Origin: Streptomyces cyanogenus
GTDB lineage: Bacteria > Actinomycetota > Actinomycetes > Streptomycetales > Streptomycetaceae
DNA length: 64,000 bases
Direction of reading: 5' to 3'
Assembly (NCBI RefSeq): GCF_017526105.1
Contig: NZ_CP071839.1
Location: 558,001-622,000, forward strand
Positions 53,267 to 62,919 of the stretch are shown piece after piece (within the stretch, counting starts at the first letter, position 1; every line of letters begins with the position of its first letter). A program made the position numbers and the translations under genes. Below the pieces are notes generated by a model, which ran no database searches, had not been told where the DNA came from, and was given only the letters and a program-made list of their open reading frames with translations.

Positions 53267-54475
53267 TCACAGCGGAGAGTGGGCCACCGCCGTCACATAG
53301 GCGCCCGCCAGCAGGGAGACCAGGGCGAGGGCGCCGTACACGACCACCGCCGGGGACCGGTGCAGCCACCAGGTCCGGGCGAGCGCCCGTGCCATCGGGA
53401 TGAGCAGCGGGAACGCCGGCAGCAGGAACCGCGGCTTGGAGGAGAAGGAACCGGAGCCGCCGAGCACGAGCAGGAGCAGGACGCCGGAGAAGACCACCAG
53501 GGCCAGCGGGGCGCGTTCCAGGTACAGCAGCACGAACAGCAGCACGCTCGCCGCGACGATCAGCAGGGCCGCCGGGTAGACGACGCCTCCGCCGTGCAGC
53601 AGCAGGGCCTTGAGGAAGCGCAGCGAGCCGGCGCCGAAGTCGAAGCGGGAGCCCCAGGCGCTCTGGACCGAGAAGTAGCCGCCGAGGACGTCTCCCGTGC
53701 AGCTGCCCACCCACAGCACATAGGCCAGCCAGCCGAGCGGGGCCAGGAGCGCGCCGGCCCATACCCGCGCCGGGGCCCGGCCGCGCCGGCGCAGCGCCTC
53801 GTACCCGGCGGTGAGACAGACGGCCGCCCCCACCGCGAAGCCACTGGGCCGGGACAGGCCCGCCAGCGCGGCCAGGGTGCCGGCCCACAGCCAGCGGTCC
53901 TTCAGCACGCAGTACAGGGACCAGGCGGCGAGGGCGGCGAACAGCGACTCGGTGTAGGCCAGGGTGAGTTCGACGGCGTGCGGCAGGGCCGCCCACAGGG
54001 CGACCAGCGCGGTGGCGACGCCCCGCCCGTACAGGAGGTGCCCGACGCGGTAGACGCCGTAGGCGGCCACGCCCGCGGCCGTCCAGGCGATGAGCAGGGC
54101 GGCCTGGCCGGGGGTGAGCGGCGGGACGATGGTGAGCGCCCGGATGAGCGCGGGATAGAGGGGGAAGAACGCCCAGTCGGTCTGGACGGCGCCCGTGGGG
54201 CCGACCCAGATGAGGTGGCCGTAGCCGTGCGTGGCGATGTGCAGGTACCAGCGCGAGTCCCAGGAGTGGGCCAGGTTCCTGACCAGTGGGTGCCCGCGCA
54301 GTTCGTTCGTGAGGATCACCGCGAGGATCCCGGCGAGCCGCAGGCCGGCGAACAGGGCGAGGGCCGGCAGGAAACCCTGGGGCGAGCCGGCGGCGGCCGC
54401 CCGCGGCGGCCGGGGGCGACGCAGGGGCCAGGCGGGGGCCGTCGGCTCGGGCCGCGGCACGGAGGAGGTACTCAC
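53267..54475 (-). CDS. PIG-V-like mannosyltransferase (GT-C fold)
   Basis: Membrane glycosyltransferase of 402 residues with about ten helices. The first loop carries the HSWDSRWYLHIATHGYG motif and FFPLYPALIRAL, followed by YTESLFAALAAWSLY and GLSRPSG. These match the GPI mannosyltransferase II (PIG-V) family, whose bacterial members use polyprenyl-phosphate sugars for surface glycans. AAGG lies eight bases before the GTG start. Confidence 0.85.
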   Translation of the reverse strand: MSTSSVPRPEPTAPAWPLRRPRPPRAAAAGSPQGFLPALALFAGLRLAGILAVILTNELRGHPLVRNLAHSWDSRWYLHIATHGYGHLIWVGPTGAVQTDWAFFPLYPALIRALTIVPPLTPGQAALLIAWTAAGVAAYGVYRVGHLLYGRGVATALVALWAALPHAVELTLAYTESLFAALAAWSLYCVLKDRWLWAGTLAALAGLSRPSGFAVGAAVCLTAGYEALRRRGRAPARVWAGALLAPLGWLAYVLWVGSCTGDVLGGYFSVQSAWGSRFDFGAGSLRFLKALLLHGGGVVYPAALLIVAASVLLFVLLYLERAPLALVVFSGVLLLLVLGGSGSFSSKPRFLLPAFPLLIPMARALARTWWLHRSPAVVVYGALALVSLLAGAYVTAVAHSPL

Positions 54476-54650
54476 GTCGCCGACCTTGGGTCACGCCCGG
54501 GAAGAGGTGCAAACCACGACCCGGGTTTCTTGCGCAGTTCCACCCCTATTCACGAATCCGGGCGACGCCCGGTGACGACCACCCCCCTCCCCAGGGCCTG
54601 ATCAGGGTGTGGTTATCATATGAGCGCTGCCTAGCTCGAAAGATGGACCT

Positions 54651-56096
54651 GTGACTGTCAACGACGACTCGTTCACCAACTGGAAGATCCGCGAGGAGAT
54701 CGCGGAGTCGATGATCCCGCTCATCGGGAAGCTGCACCGCGAGCGGGACGTGACCGTCCTGCTGCACAGCCGCTCCCTGGTGAACAAGTCGGTGGTCAGC
54801 CTCCTCAAGACGCACCGCTTCGCCCGGCAGATCGCCGGTGCCGAGCTGTCGGTCACCGAGACCATGCCGTTCCTGGAGGCCCTGACCACGCTGGACCTCG
54901 GGCCGTCCCAGATCGACCTCGGCATGCTGGCCACCACCTACAAGGCCGACGACCGCGGCCTGAGCGTCGCCGAGTTCACCGCCGAGGCGGTCGCCGGCGC
55001 CACCGGCGCCAACAAGATCGAGCGCCGCGAGCCGCGCGACGTCGTGCTGTACGGCTTCGGCCGCATCGGCCGCCTCGTCGCCCGCCTGCTGATCGAGAAG
55101 GCCGGCTCCGGCAACGGCCTGCGGCTGCGCGCCATCGTCGTGCGCGGCGGCGGCGCCCAGGACATCGTCAAGCGTGCCTCGCTGCTGCGCCGCGACTCCA
55201 TCCACGGCCAGTTCCAGGGCACCATCACCGTGGACGAGGACAGCAGCACGATCGTCGCCAACGGCAACGCAATCAAGGTGATCTACGCCGACGACCCGTC
55301 GCACGTGGACTACACCGAGTACGGCATCCGGGACGCCATCCTCATCGACAACACGGGCAAGTGGCGTGACCGCGAGGGCCTGTCCAAGCACCTGCGTCCG
55401 GGCATCGAGAAGGTCGTCCTGACCGCGCCGGGCAAGGGCGACGTCCCGAACATCGTGCACGGCGTCAACCACGACACCATCAAGCCGGACGAGCAGATCC
55501 TGTCCTGCGCCTCCTGCACCACCAACGCCATCGTCCCGCCGCTGAAGGCGATGGACGACGAGTACGGCGTGCTGCGCGGGCACGTGGAGACCGTCCACTC
55601 GTTCACCAACGACCAGAACCTGCTGGACAACTACCACAAGTCCGAGCGCCGCGGCCGGTCCGCGCCGCTCAACATGGTGATCACCGAGACCGGTGCCGCC
55701 TCCGCCGTCGCCAAGGCGCTGCCCGACCTCAAGGCGAAGATCAGCGGCAGCTCGATCCGCGTCCCGGTGCCGGACGTCTCGATCGCGATCCTCAACCTGC
55801 AGCTGGCCCGCGAGACCACCCGCGAGGAGGTCCACGACTACCTGCGCGAGGTGTCGCTGACCTCGCCGCTCAAGCGCCAGATCGACTTCATCACGGCGCC
55901 CGACGCGGTCTCCAGCGACTTCATCGGCTCCCGCCACGCCTCGATCGTGGACGCCGGCGCGCTGAAGGTCGACGGCGACAACGCGATCCTCTACCTCTGG
56001 TACGACAACGAGTTCGGCTACTCCTGCCAGGTCGTCCGGGTCGTCCAGCACGTCTCGGGCGTGGAGTACCCGACGTTCCCGGCGACGGCGGTCTGA
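54651..56096 (+). CDS. Glyceraldehyde-3-phosphate dehydrogenase, long (gap2-type) form
   Basis: Enzyme of 481 residues. An N-terminal extension of about 125 residues, specific to this actinobacterial form, precedes the Rossmann start VVLYGFGRIGRL. The catalytic Cys is in LSCASCTTNA. The substrate-binding region includes HSFTNDQNLLDN and RGRSAPLNMV, and the C-terminus has WYDNEFGYSCQ. It interconverts glyceraldehyde-3-phosphate and 1,3-bisphosphoglycerate; the physiological direction and cofactor are not settled by sequence. The GTG start is at 54651. Confidence 0.95.
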   Translation: MTVNDDSFTNWKIREEIAESMIPLIGKLHRERDVTVLLHSRSLVNKSVVSLLKTHRFARQIAGAELSVTETMPFLEALTTLDLGPSQIDLGMLATTYKADDRGLSVAEFTAEAVAGATGANKIERREPRDVVLYGFGRIGRLVARLLIEKAGSGNGLRLRAIVVRGGGAQDIVKRASLLRRDSIHGQFQGTITVDEDSSTIVANGNAIKVIYADDPSHVDYTEYGIRDAILIDNTGKWRDREGLSKHLRPGIEKVVLTAPGKGDVPNIVHGVNHDTIKPDEQILSCASCTTNAIVPPLKAMDDEYGVLRGHVETVHSFTNDQNLLDNYHKSERRGRSAPLNMVITETGAASAVAKALPDLKAKISGSSIRVPVPDVSIAILNLQLARETTREEVHDYLREVSLTSPLKRQIDFITAPDAVSSDFIGSRHASIVDAGALKVDGDNAILYLWYDNEFGYSCQVVRVVQHVSGVEYPTFPATAV

Positions 56097-56119
56097 TCCG
56101 CCGGGCCTCGCGCACGCGT

Positions 56120-56154
56120 ACGGCCGCCGACCGGGGTCTCCGGTCGGCGGCCGT
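56120..56154. terminator. Bidirectional terminator, perfect 15-bp stem
   Basis: ACGGCCGCCGACCGG and CCGGTCGGCGGCCGT enclose loop GGTCT between the convergent GAPDH and collagenase genes. Confidence 0.75.
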
Positions 56155-56172
56155 GGTGCCGGGCGCGTGTGG

Positions 56173-58116
56173 TCAGGCCGCGGCCGGCCGGGCGCAGGCG
56201 CCCGTGGCGCACGCCGTGAGCCACTGGTCGAAGTCGGCGTCGTAGCGGGTGCCGATGCCGTCGTGGTAGACGGCGTATCCGCCGGCGTAGTCACCGACGC
56301 GGAAGCGGGCGAGCATGCGCTGGACGTCGTCGGGGTGCTTCTCCAGCATGTAGCGCGCGGCGAGGTAGCCCCACGGGTAGGTGCGGATGACGTCGCTGTT
56401 GTCGTAGGTGTTCTCGAACAGGGTGCTCAAGCGGTACGTGTGCTTGCCGGCCTCCTGGACCGCCTGGCCGTCGGCGAGGCCGCGGTAGCTGTAGGAGACG
56501 TACTCGGCTATGCCCTCGATCCACCACACGTCCGGCACGGAGATCTGCCGGGCGAAGTCGCCCTTCATGTCGTCGCGGGCGTCCAGGAAGTGCGTGTACT
56601 CGTGGTTGAGGTTCCAGATCCGGGCCGGGAAGCCGTCGTCGTAGTTCTTCTGGTACATGATCGACATCGGCTGGTTGGCCGGGTCCGACGGGTCGCCGCC
56701 CAGCGTCATGCCGCCGTTGTCGGTGCTGATGCCGTACATCGCACCGGCGTACGTCTGGTAGTCGGTGCGGCTGGTGAAGACCACGAGCCGGAGCGTGGAG
56801 GCGTACTGCCCGGGTATGTGGGTGTCGGCCCCGACGACCGAGCGGAAGTAGGCGTCCTGGCGGAGCACGCTGGCGCAGGCGGCGTCGAGGTCGGCGGCGG
56901 TGAGCCCCTGGGCCCGCACGGTCACGTTCGCGTCGCAGGGGTGGGTGACGGGCAGGACGGCCTTGTCGAGCTTGTCGGGCAGGTTGCAGACGTCGTAGTA
57001 GGCGCAGTTGTTCTGGTCGTAGGCGGCGGCCTGCGTGGCCACGGCCACCCACAGCCCGGCCGTCGGACCGGTGATCCGCGTCCGGTCCAGCAAGTCCTTG
57101 GCCAACGGCCTCACGTCGTCCCGCAGTTCCGCGTGCTCGGTGTAACGGGCCAGGTTCATCCCGGCGTTGGAGTCCAGGAAGGCCAGAGCGGTGCCGAGCT
57201 GGTCGGTGTTGGCCAGCGCGAAGTCGTACAGGGTGTCGATGACGCGCGGGTCGGCCTCGACCGCCTGCACGTACCGCTGGTTCCAGTTGCCGCGCCACAG
57301 GGGCGTGTAGACGTCGTTGACGGCCCTGATCATGCTGTCGATCGGATCGTAGGAGCTGTCGTAGTCGTTCAGCAGCCGCCGGTAGACGTACAGGTAGCGG
57401 TCCTGCTGATCGGCGCTGTCGGTGAGGATGACGGTCTCGCCGAGGATGTCGCCGTTGGCCGCCGTGACGTCACGGGAGTGGGAGCGGGCGAAGAAGGTGT
57501 CCATGCCGCTCGTGACGGCGGTGGTGAGGCGGGCGTTGTACGCGCCGACGTCTGCGGGGTGGTTGAACTGCACGTAGTAGCCGGCGCGCAGGAACAGGAC
57601 CAGTTGCAGCAGGCTGCCGGAGTTGTCGCCGCGGTACTGCCCGGCGGCGCGCGTGAAGGCGTTCGCCACGGTCAGCATCTGGGCCTGGCGGAAGACGGCG
57701 CGCGCGTCCGTGCCGGTGACCGAGAAGAGGGTGTTGACGCAGTCCGGGGTCGCGGCCTTGACGTAGGCGACGAGGGCGGAGCCGGTTCGGCTGCCGAAGT
57801 CGGCGGGGGTGCAGGAGGCGGCCTTCGCCACGCTTGCGGGCGGCTTGGCGGGCATCGGCTGCTGCGGCGGGAGTTGCACCGGGCTGAGCCGCCTGGCCTG
57901 GGTCGCGGGCCGCTCGGTCGCCGCGGTGGACGCCGCGGCGGGCGACGGCACGGCGAGGTGTGCGCGGGGCGCGGTGGCCGTCCCGGGGTGCGGCCGGGGT
58001 GCCGCCAGCGCCGGGGTGGACAGCAGGCCGGCCAGGGTGACGCAGACGGCGGCGGCGCCGGCGATGCGGCCGGTGCCTCTCGGCATGCGTCCGGGCAGCG
58101 CGAAGCGATAGCGCAT
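56173..58116 (-). CDS. Secreted M9-type collagenase
   Basis: Zinc collagenase of 647 residues. A signal peptide (to about residue 38) and Pro/Ala-rich linker lead to the helical activator-like domain. The peptidase domain carries HEYTHFLDAR (HExxH) with the third ligand in WWIEGIAEYVSYS. Upstream GGMTLGGDPSDP and the DNGG loop match M9 enzymes. There are no PKD or collagen-binding repeats, so it is shorter than clostridial collagenases. The ATG is at 58116. Confidence 0.92.
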   Translation of the reverse strand: MRYRFALPGRMPRGTGRIAGAAAVCVTLAGLLSTPALAAPRPHPGTATAPRAHLAVPSPAAASTAATERPATQARRLSPVQLPPQQPMPAKPPASVAKAASCTPADFGSRTGSALVAYVKAATPDCVNTLFSVTGTDARAVFRQAQMLTVANAFTRAAGQYRGDNSGSLLQLVLFLRAGYYVQFNHPADVGAYNARLTTAVTSGMDTFFARSHSRDVTAANGDILGETVILTDSADQQDRYLYVYRRLLNDYDSSYDPIDSMIRAVNDVYTPLWRGNWNQRYVQAVEADPRVIDTLYDFALANTDQLGTALAFLDSNAGMNLARYTEHAELRDDVRPLAKDLLDRTRITGPTAGLWVAVATQAAAYDQNNCAYYDVCNLPDKLDKAVLPVTHPCDANVTVRAQGLTAADLDAACASVLRQDAYFRSVVGADTHIPGQYASTLRLVVFTSRTDYQTYAGAMYGISTDNGGMTLGGDPSDPANQPMSIMYQKNYDDGFPARIWNLNHEYTHFLDARDDMKGDFARQISVPDVWWIEGIAEYVSYSYRGLADGQAVQEAGKHTYRLSTLFENTYDNSDVIRTYPWGYLAARYMLEKHPDDVQRMLARFRVGDYAGGYAVYHDGIGTRYDADFDQWLTACATGACARPAAA

Positions 58117-58264
58117 CGGGATTCCTCCACGAAGGGATGCGCCTCTGTGGGGTGTTGAGGCGTGTGAGGCACTGTCTCAGCGCACCGCTCGCCCCAACAA
58201 TGGCGTGTGACATAGCACATGGCACCGACCGCTCATAACATCGCGGCGCACCCGTGACCTGCTG

Positions 58265-58381
58265 CTAGGGCCTGTCTCACAATGCGCGTCGTCGCCCGAA
58301 GGGCGGCCGCGCGGCGTCAGGTGCGGCGAGGGCGCGTGCATGGCGTCGCGCGGCAGACGGGAATGGTCAGACAGGCCCTAG
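58265..58381. mobile_element. MITE-like element with 13-bp perfect terminal inverted repeats
   Basis: 117 bp flanked by CTAGGGCCTGTCT and its exact reverse complement (58265-58277 and 58369-58381). The similarity extends imperfectly to about 21 bp. There is no coding capacity. The right end supplies the TAG stop of the LysR gene. Confidence 0.6.
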
Positions 58382-59331
58382 GGGCCGGCGGTGCTCCAGG
58401 TGCGCGAGGCCCAGGTGCGCAGGTGCGGTGCCTGGGCGACGAGATCGCGGTACGCGGCGGTGGCGGACTGGAACACCGTCTCCACGACGTCGTCGGCCAC
58501 GGTGTCCGGCCGCCAGGCCAGTACGTAGCGGCACCAGAGCGGGGAGCCGGCCAGCGGCTTGACCACGACGTGCGGGATCGGCCGCAGCGTCGGCTGCACG
58601 AGGGACACCCCGAGACCGTCGGCGATCATGCTCTGCAGCTGGGTCTGGTCCCCCAGCCACTCGTGGACGGTCACCGGCGTGAACCCGGCCGCCGCGCAGG
58701 CGTCGTAGAACACCCCGGGCCAGCCGGCACCGTCGTCCGGGGTCACGAACCAGGCGTCGTCGGCGAGGTCGGCGAGCTGCACCTGGGCGTTCAGCCGGAG
58801 CCGGTGCCGGGCGGGGAGGGCGACGAAGGTGGGTTCGGTGACGATGCCGCGGTGCCGTACGGCGGTCGAGTGCCGTAGCTCCATGCCCGGGTAGTCGGCG
58901 GCGATCGCGGCGTCCACCGCCCCCTCCTCCAGCAGCTCCACGATCCGCGAGGACGCGTAGACGCTGGTGACCGAGAGGGCCAGTTCGGGCAGCCGGGCGC
59001 GGACACGGGAGACCGTGCCGGACAGCACCGGCGAGTTGGTCGCGGCCACGCGCAGGGTCCGGCGGGAGCGGGCGGCCGGTGGGCGGTGTCCGATGGCGGC
59101 GGCCCGTACGAGGACGTCCCGGGCCTGTTCGACGACCTCGGCGCCGTAGCGGGTCGGCCGGACCCCGCTCGGCCCGCGCTCGAAGAGCGGCTCGCCCAGG
59201 TGGCGTTCGATGCGCCGGAGCTGGGTGCTCACGGCGGGCTGCGAGTAGCCGAGCTGCGCTGCGGCGCGGCCCACACTGCCCGCGTCGGCGATGGCGCACA
59301 GCACCCGCAGATGCCGCAGCTCCAGCTCCAT
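58378..59331 (-). CDS. LysR-family transcriptional regulator
   Basis: Regulator of 317 residues. The N-terminal winged HTH (ELRHLRVLCAIADAGSVGRA and SQPAVSTQLRRIE) leads to a periplasmic-binding-like effector domain. The ATG at 59331 has GGAAGGG five bases upstream. Its TAG stop lies in the terminal repeat of the MITE-like element, so its native C-terminus may have been changed. No divergent target gene is adjacent. Confidence 0.9.
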   Translation of the reverse strand: MELELRHLRVLCAIADAGSVGRAAAQLGYSQPAVSTQLRRIERHLGEPLFERGPSGVRPTRYGAEVVEQARDVLVRAAAIGHRPPAARSRRTLRVAATNSPVLSGTVSRVRARLPELALSVTSVYASSRIVELLEEGAVDAAIAADYPGMELRHSTAVRHRGIVTEPTFVALPARHRLRLNAQVQLADLADDAWFVTPDDGAGWPGVFYDACAAAGFTPVTVHEWLGDQTQLQSMIADGLGVSLVQPTLRPIPHVVVKPLAGSPLWCRYVLAWRPDTVADDVVETVFQSATAAYRDLVAQAPHLRTWASRTWSTAGP

Positions 59332-59579
59332 CGGTTCCCTTCCCGTCCGTACCCGCGCCCTTCGGGACCCGGGTGCCGTCACACCCCTCTCCGGCCGTGC
59401 TCACGCCCGTCGGGCCGAAGCGTTCCATCGCCCCGCCCCGGGCACAAGTCGCAGCTCCGCCAGGGTACGGCCGCGGGCAGCGCGGGTCCGGACCCGGGCC
59501 TCCCGCACCTGTAGGCCCGGACCCGGCCCCCTCGGATGCCCGGCCTTCCGGTACACCGGCCGCCGGGGCGTACGATGGT

Positions 59580-60467
59580 TCAGTGGCGGCCCAGCACCTC
59601 CGCCACCCGCATGAACCCGTCCGTGCCGTGGCCGAGGCCGATGACCCGGCGGGCCAGGCCCTCGACCGACCGCATCACGCCGGCGTCGATGCCGTGCGAC
59701 TCGGAGACGTCGACCACATGGGCCATGGTGGAGGCGGCCGAGGTGACGGGGTTGATCTCACCGGAGTAGGTGCCCTCGTCGGCGTCCGCGGCGAACTGCT
59801 CGAACAGCGGCGGCAGGATCGCGGCGATGCCCTGGGCGAAGACGGACAGCTCCCGCGCGGTGACGCCCTCCGCCCGGGCGATCGCCACGGCGTGCGCGTA
59901 CCCGGCCATGGCGGTCCAGAAGATGTCGAGCAGGGCGATGTCGAAGGTGGCGGCGCGCCCGATCTCCTCGCCCAGGTGGGTGTGGGTCCCGCCGAGCCGC
60001 TCCAGCACCGGCCGGTGCTGCTCGTAGAGGTCGCGCGGGCCGCTGTGCAGGAAGACGGCCTCCGGGGTGCCGATGCTGGGCGCCGGTGTCATGATCGCGC
60101 CGTCCAGGTAGCCGATGCCGTGCTCCGCGGCCCACCGCGCGGTGTCCCGGGCCCGCTCCGGTGTGTCGGCGGTCAGGCTCACCACCGTACGGCCCTTCAG
60201 CGCGCGGGTGACGTCGGCGCGGCGCAGGATCGCGTCGGCGGCGTCCTGGTTGACGACGCAGACAACCGTCAACTCCGAGGCGGAGACGGCCTCTTCGGCC
60301 GAGGCGGCGGCGGTCGCCCCGGCTTCGGTCAGTTCCTGGTCCTTGCCGGGCGTGCGGTTCCAGACCGTGGTGCGCAGACCGGCCGCGAGGAACGCGCCGG
60401 CCAGTGACCGGCCCATGGGGCCGAGACCGAGCACGGTGACGGCAGGAAGATTCGACGAGGTGGACAT
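59580..60467 (-). CDS. NAD(P)-dependent dehydrogenase (imine reductase-like)
   Basis: 6-phosphogluconate dehydrogenase-superfamily enzyme of 295 residues. The N-terminal Rossmann motif is VLGLGPMGRSLAGAFLAAG, followed by TVWNRTPGK. The C-terminal helical domain has FDIALLDIFWTAMAGYAHA. This is the imine reductase/beta-hydroxyacid dehydrogenase-like group. GGGAG precedes the ATG at 60467. It diverges from an HxlR gene 81 bp away, its likely regulator. Confidence 0.88.
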   Translation of the reverse strand: MSTSSNLPAVTVLGLGPMGRSLAGAFLAAGLRTTVWNRTPGKDQELTEAGATAAASAEEAVSASELTVVCVVNQDAADAILRRADVTRALKGRTVVSLTADTPERARDTARWAAEHGIGYLDGAIMTPAPSIGTPEAVFLHSGPRDLYEQHRPVLERLGGTHTHLGEEIGRAATFDIALLDIFWTAMAGYAHAVAIARAEGVTARELSVFAQGIAAILPPLFEQFAADADEGTYSGEINPVTSAASTMAHVVDVSESHGIDAGVMRSVEGLARRVIGLGHGTDGFMRVAEVLGRH

Positions 60468-60548
60468 GTTGCAACTCCCGTACGTGGTGAGCGTATGCGG
60501 TGTGGACAAGAACGGCCGGGCGGCCGTGAGGGATCGAAGAGGACGACG

Positions 60549-60911
60549 ATGACGCGCAGCCGTGCCCAGGACCCGAACGTCTGCGGAGTGACCGCCGCGA
60601 TCGCCGTGATCGAAGGAAAGTGGAAGACGTCGCTGCTGTGGCTGCTGGAGTCCGGCCCGCGCCGGCCCGGCGAACTGCGCCGCTGGCTGCCCGGGTTGAG
60701 TGAGAAGGTGCTGACCCAGGCGCTGCGTGAGCTGGCGGAGGACGGCGTGGTGCACCGGGAGGTGCACGACGTGCTGCCGCCGAAGACGGTGTACTCGCTG
60801 ACCGCGTTCGGGCGTGACCTGGCCGCGGCCCTGAACCCCGTGGCCGAGTGGGGCCACCGCCGCCTGGAGCGACTCCGCGAGGACGGACGCGAGCGCGAGG
60901 CGGCGTCCTGA
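60549..60911 (+). CDS. HxlR-family transcriptional regulator
   Basis: Small winged-helix regulator of 120 residues. Signatures are CGVTAAIAVIEGKWKTSLLW, LRRWLPGLSEKVLTQALREL and VHREVHDVLPPKTVYSLT. The conserved N-terminal Cys, a redox or aldehyde sensor in some family members, is present. It probably controls the divergent dehydrogenase gene. Confidence 0.92.
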   Translation: MTRSRAQDPNVCGVTAAIAVIEGKWKTSLLWLLESGPRRPGELRRWLPGLSEKVLTQALRELAEDGVVHREVHDVLPPKTVYSLTAFGRDLAAALNPVAEWGHRRLERLREDGREREAAS

Positions 60912-61072
60912 GGCGCCGCCGCCGTCACCTCCTTCTGCTTTCCGCGGCAGCCCCTGACCTCGGGAAACAGCCTCTCCCGGGTGGACTGGAGCTGCCAAGT
61001 ACCCACAAAAAAGTGGGTGTCCGGCACCTCGGGAGGCCGAGCGGCCCTCTACCTAAGAGCTGATCGTGTTTG

Positions 61073-61087
61073 CCTAAAGGGTTTAGG
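61073..61087. promoter_or_regulatory. Operator candidate CCTAAA-GGG-TTTAGG
   Basis: A perfect 6-3-6 inverted repeat 47 bp before the TetR start. Position suggests autoregulation of the TetR-SGNH operon. Confidence 0.5.
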
Positions 61088-61133
61088 AAGCTCCATAATC
61101 CTTTTCCTGACAGAACAGACGGGAGAAGCGACG

Positions 61134-61721
61134 ATGGCGCGTGCGGGCCTGACCACCGAACGCCTGGTCCACGCCGGCGCGGAGCTGGCCGACGAGGTCG
61201 GCTTCGACCAGGTGACGGTCTCCGCGCTGGCCCGGCGGTTCGACGTCAAGGTCGCAAGCCTGTACTCGCACGTGAGGAACTCGGCGGACCTGAAGACCCG
61301 GATCGCGCTGCTCGCCCTGGAGGACCTGGCCGACCGTGCCGCCGAGGCGCTGGCCGGCCGCTCCGGGAAGGACGCCCTGGCCGCCTTCGCGCACGTCTAC
61401 CGGGACTACGCCCGCGCCCACCCCGGCCGCTACGCGGCGGCCCGGCATCCGCTGGACGCCGAGACCGCGGCCGGCAGCGCGGGCGTCCGGATCGCGCAGC
61501 TGACCCGGGCGATCCTGCGCGGCTACGACCTGGCCGAGCCGGACCAGACCCACGCGGTCCGCCTCCTCGGCAGCGTCTTCCACGGCTACGTCAGCCTGGA
61601 GGCGGCCGGCGGCTTCCGGCACAGCGCGCCCGACTCGCAGGAGTCGTGGACCCGGATCCTGGACGCCCTCGACTGCCTGCTGCGCACCTGGCCCGCCCGT
61701 CCTGAGCCCCTGAGCCCCTGA
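61134..61721 (+). CDS. TetR-family regulator (WHG-type C-terminal domain)
   Basis: Regulator of 195 residues. The HTH is AGAELADEVGFDQVTVSALA with RFDVKVASLYSHVRNSADL. The C-terminal domain (ALAAFAHVYRDYARAHPGRY, LGSVFHGYVSLEAAGGF) is the WHG type. GGGAGAAG precedes the ATG. The SGNH hydrolase starts 15 bp after its stop, so the two form an operon. Confidence 0.9.
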   Translation: MARAGLTTERLVHAGAELADEVGFDQVTVSALARRFDVKVASLYSHVRNSADLKTRIALLALEDLADRAAEALAGRSGKDALAAFAHVYRDYARAHPGRYAAARHPLDAETAAGSAGVRIAQLTRAILRGYDLAEPDQTHAVRLLGSVFHGYVSLEAAGGFRHSAPDSQESWTRILDALDCLLRTWPARPEPLSP

Positions 61722-61736
61722 ACGCAGGCAGACACG

Positions 61737-62903
61737 ATGCACACCATCCCCCTCACCGCCGACCTGATACGCGGTGCCCTCGAACTGGAGCGCACCGCGC
61801 ACGGCCTGCTGCCGCACCGGCTGCCCGCCCGGGCCCGCGCCCAGTGCACCGACCCGCAGCTGGCCCTGGCGGAGTCCCAGCCCGCCGGCGTACGGCTGGC
61901 CCTGCGTACCCACGCCACCACCGTCGAGCTGGACGCCCTGCCGACCAAGCGGATCTACACCGGCGCACCGCCCCGCCCGGACGGTGTGTACGAGCTGCTC
62001 GTCGACGGACGCCCGGCCGGCAGCGCCTCCCTCGCCGAGGGCAGCACCCTCACCATCGACCTGGGCACCGGAACCGCCGAACACCGCCCCGGCCCGGTCG
62101 GCACCGTGCGGTTCACCGGTCTGCCGGACACCGCCAAGGACCTGGAGATCTGGCTGCCGCACAACGAGACGACCGAACTCGTCGCGCTGCGCACCGACGC
62201 CCCCGTCGAGCCCGTACCGGACCGGGGCCGCCGGGTGTGGCTGCACCACGGCAGTTCGATCAGCCACGGCTCCGACGCGGCGACCCCCACCACCACCTGG
62301 CCGGCGCTCGCCGCGTCCCTGGGCGGAGTCGAGCTGGTCAACCTCGGGCTGGGCGGCAGCGCGCTGCTCGACCCGTTCACCGCCCGCGCGCTGCGTGACA
62401 CGCCAGCCGACCTGATCAGCGTCAAGCTCGGCATCAACCTGGTCAACACCGACCTGATGCGGCTGCGCGCCTTCGGCCCCGCCGTGCACGGCTTCCTCGA
62501 CACCGTCCGCGAGGGCCATCCCGGCACACCGCTGCTCGTCGTCTCCCCGGTCCTGTGCCCTCTGCACGAGGACACGCCCGGCCCCACCGCCCTGGATCCG
62601 GCGGCCCTGGGCGAGGGGCGGCTGCGGTACCGGGCCACCGGGGACCCGGCCGAGCGGACGGCCGGGAAGCTCACCCTGGAGGTCGTCCGGGAGGAGCTGG
62701 CCCGGATCGTGCGGGAGCGGGCGGCCGAGGACCCGGCTCTGCACCACCTGGACGGCCGTGAACTGTACGGCGAGGCCGACTTCGCCGAGCTGCCGCTGCC
62801 CGACGGCCTCCACCCGGACACCGCCGGCCACCGCCGGATCGGCGAGCGGTTCGCGGCGCTGGCGTTCGCCCCGGACGGCCCCTTCGCCGGCCGCGCCGCC
62901 TGA
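61737..62903 (+). CDS. SGNH/GDSL hydrolase with N-terminal beta domain
   Basis: Cytosolic hydrolase of 388 residues without a signal peptide. An N-terminal beta-rich domain (to about 160) leads to the SGNH core: WLHHGSSISHG with the nucleophile Ser, LGLGGSALLDPF with the oxyanion Gly, GINLVNTD and the C-terminal LPDGLHPDTAGH with Asp and His. This two-domain form resembles carbohydrate esterase-type SGNH enzymes. The substrate is unknown. Confidence 0.88.
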   Translation: MHTIPLTADLIRGALELERTAHGLLPHRLPARARAQCTDPQLALAESQPAGVRLALRTHATTVELDALPTKRIYTGAPPRPDGVYELLVDGRPAGSASLAEGSTLTIDLGTGTAEHRPGPVGTVRFTGLPDTAKDLEIWLPHNETTELVALRTDAPVEPVPDRGRRVWLHHGSSISHGSDAATPTTTWPALAASLGGVELVNLGLGGSALLDPFTARALRDTPADLISVKLGINLVNTDLMRLRAFGPAVHGFLDTVREGHPGTPLLVVSPVLCPLHEDTPGPTALDPAALGEGRLRYRATGDPAERTAGKLTLEVVREELARIVRERAAEDPALHHLDGRELYGEADFAELPLPDGLHPDTAGHRRIGERFAALAFAPDGPFAGRAA

Positions 62904-62919
62904 CCGGCCGCCCGGCGGC

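Noticed and set aside
56120..56154. GGTCT-loop hairpin as a SECIS
   Set aside because: It lies between convergent genes after a stop codon with a 15-bp stem; no in-frame UGA precedes it in coding sequence. It is a terminator.
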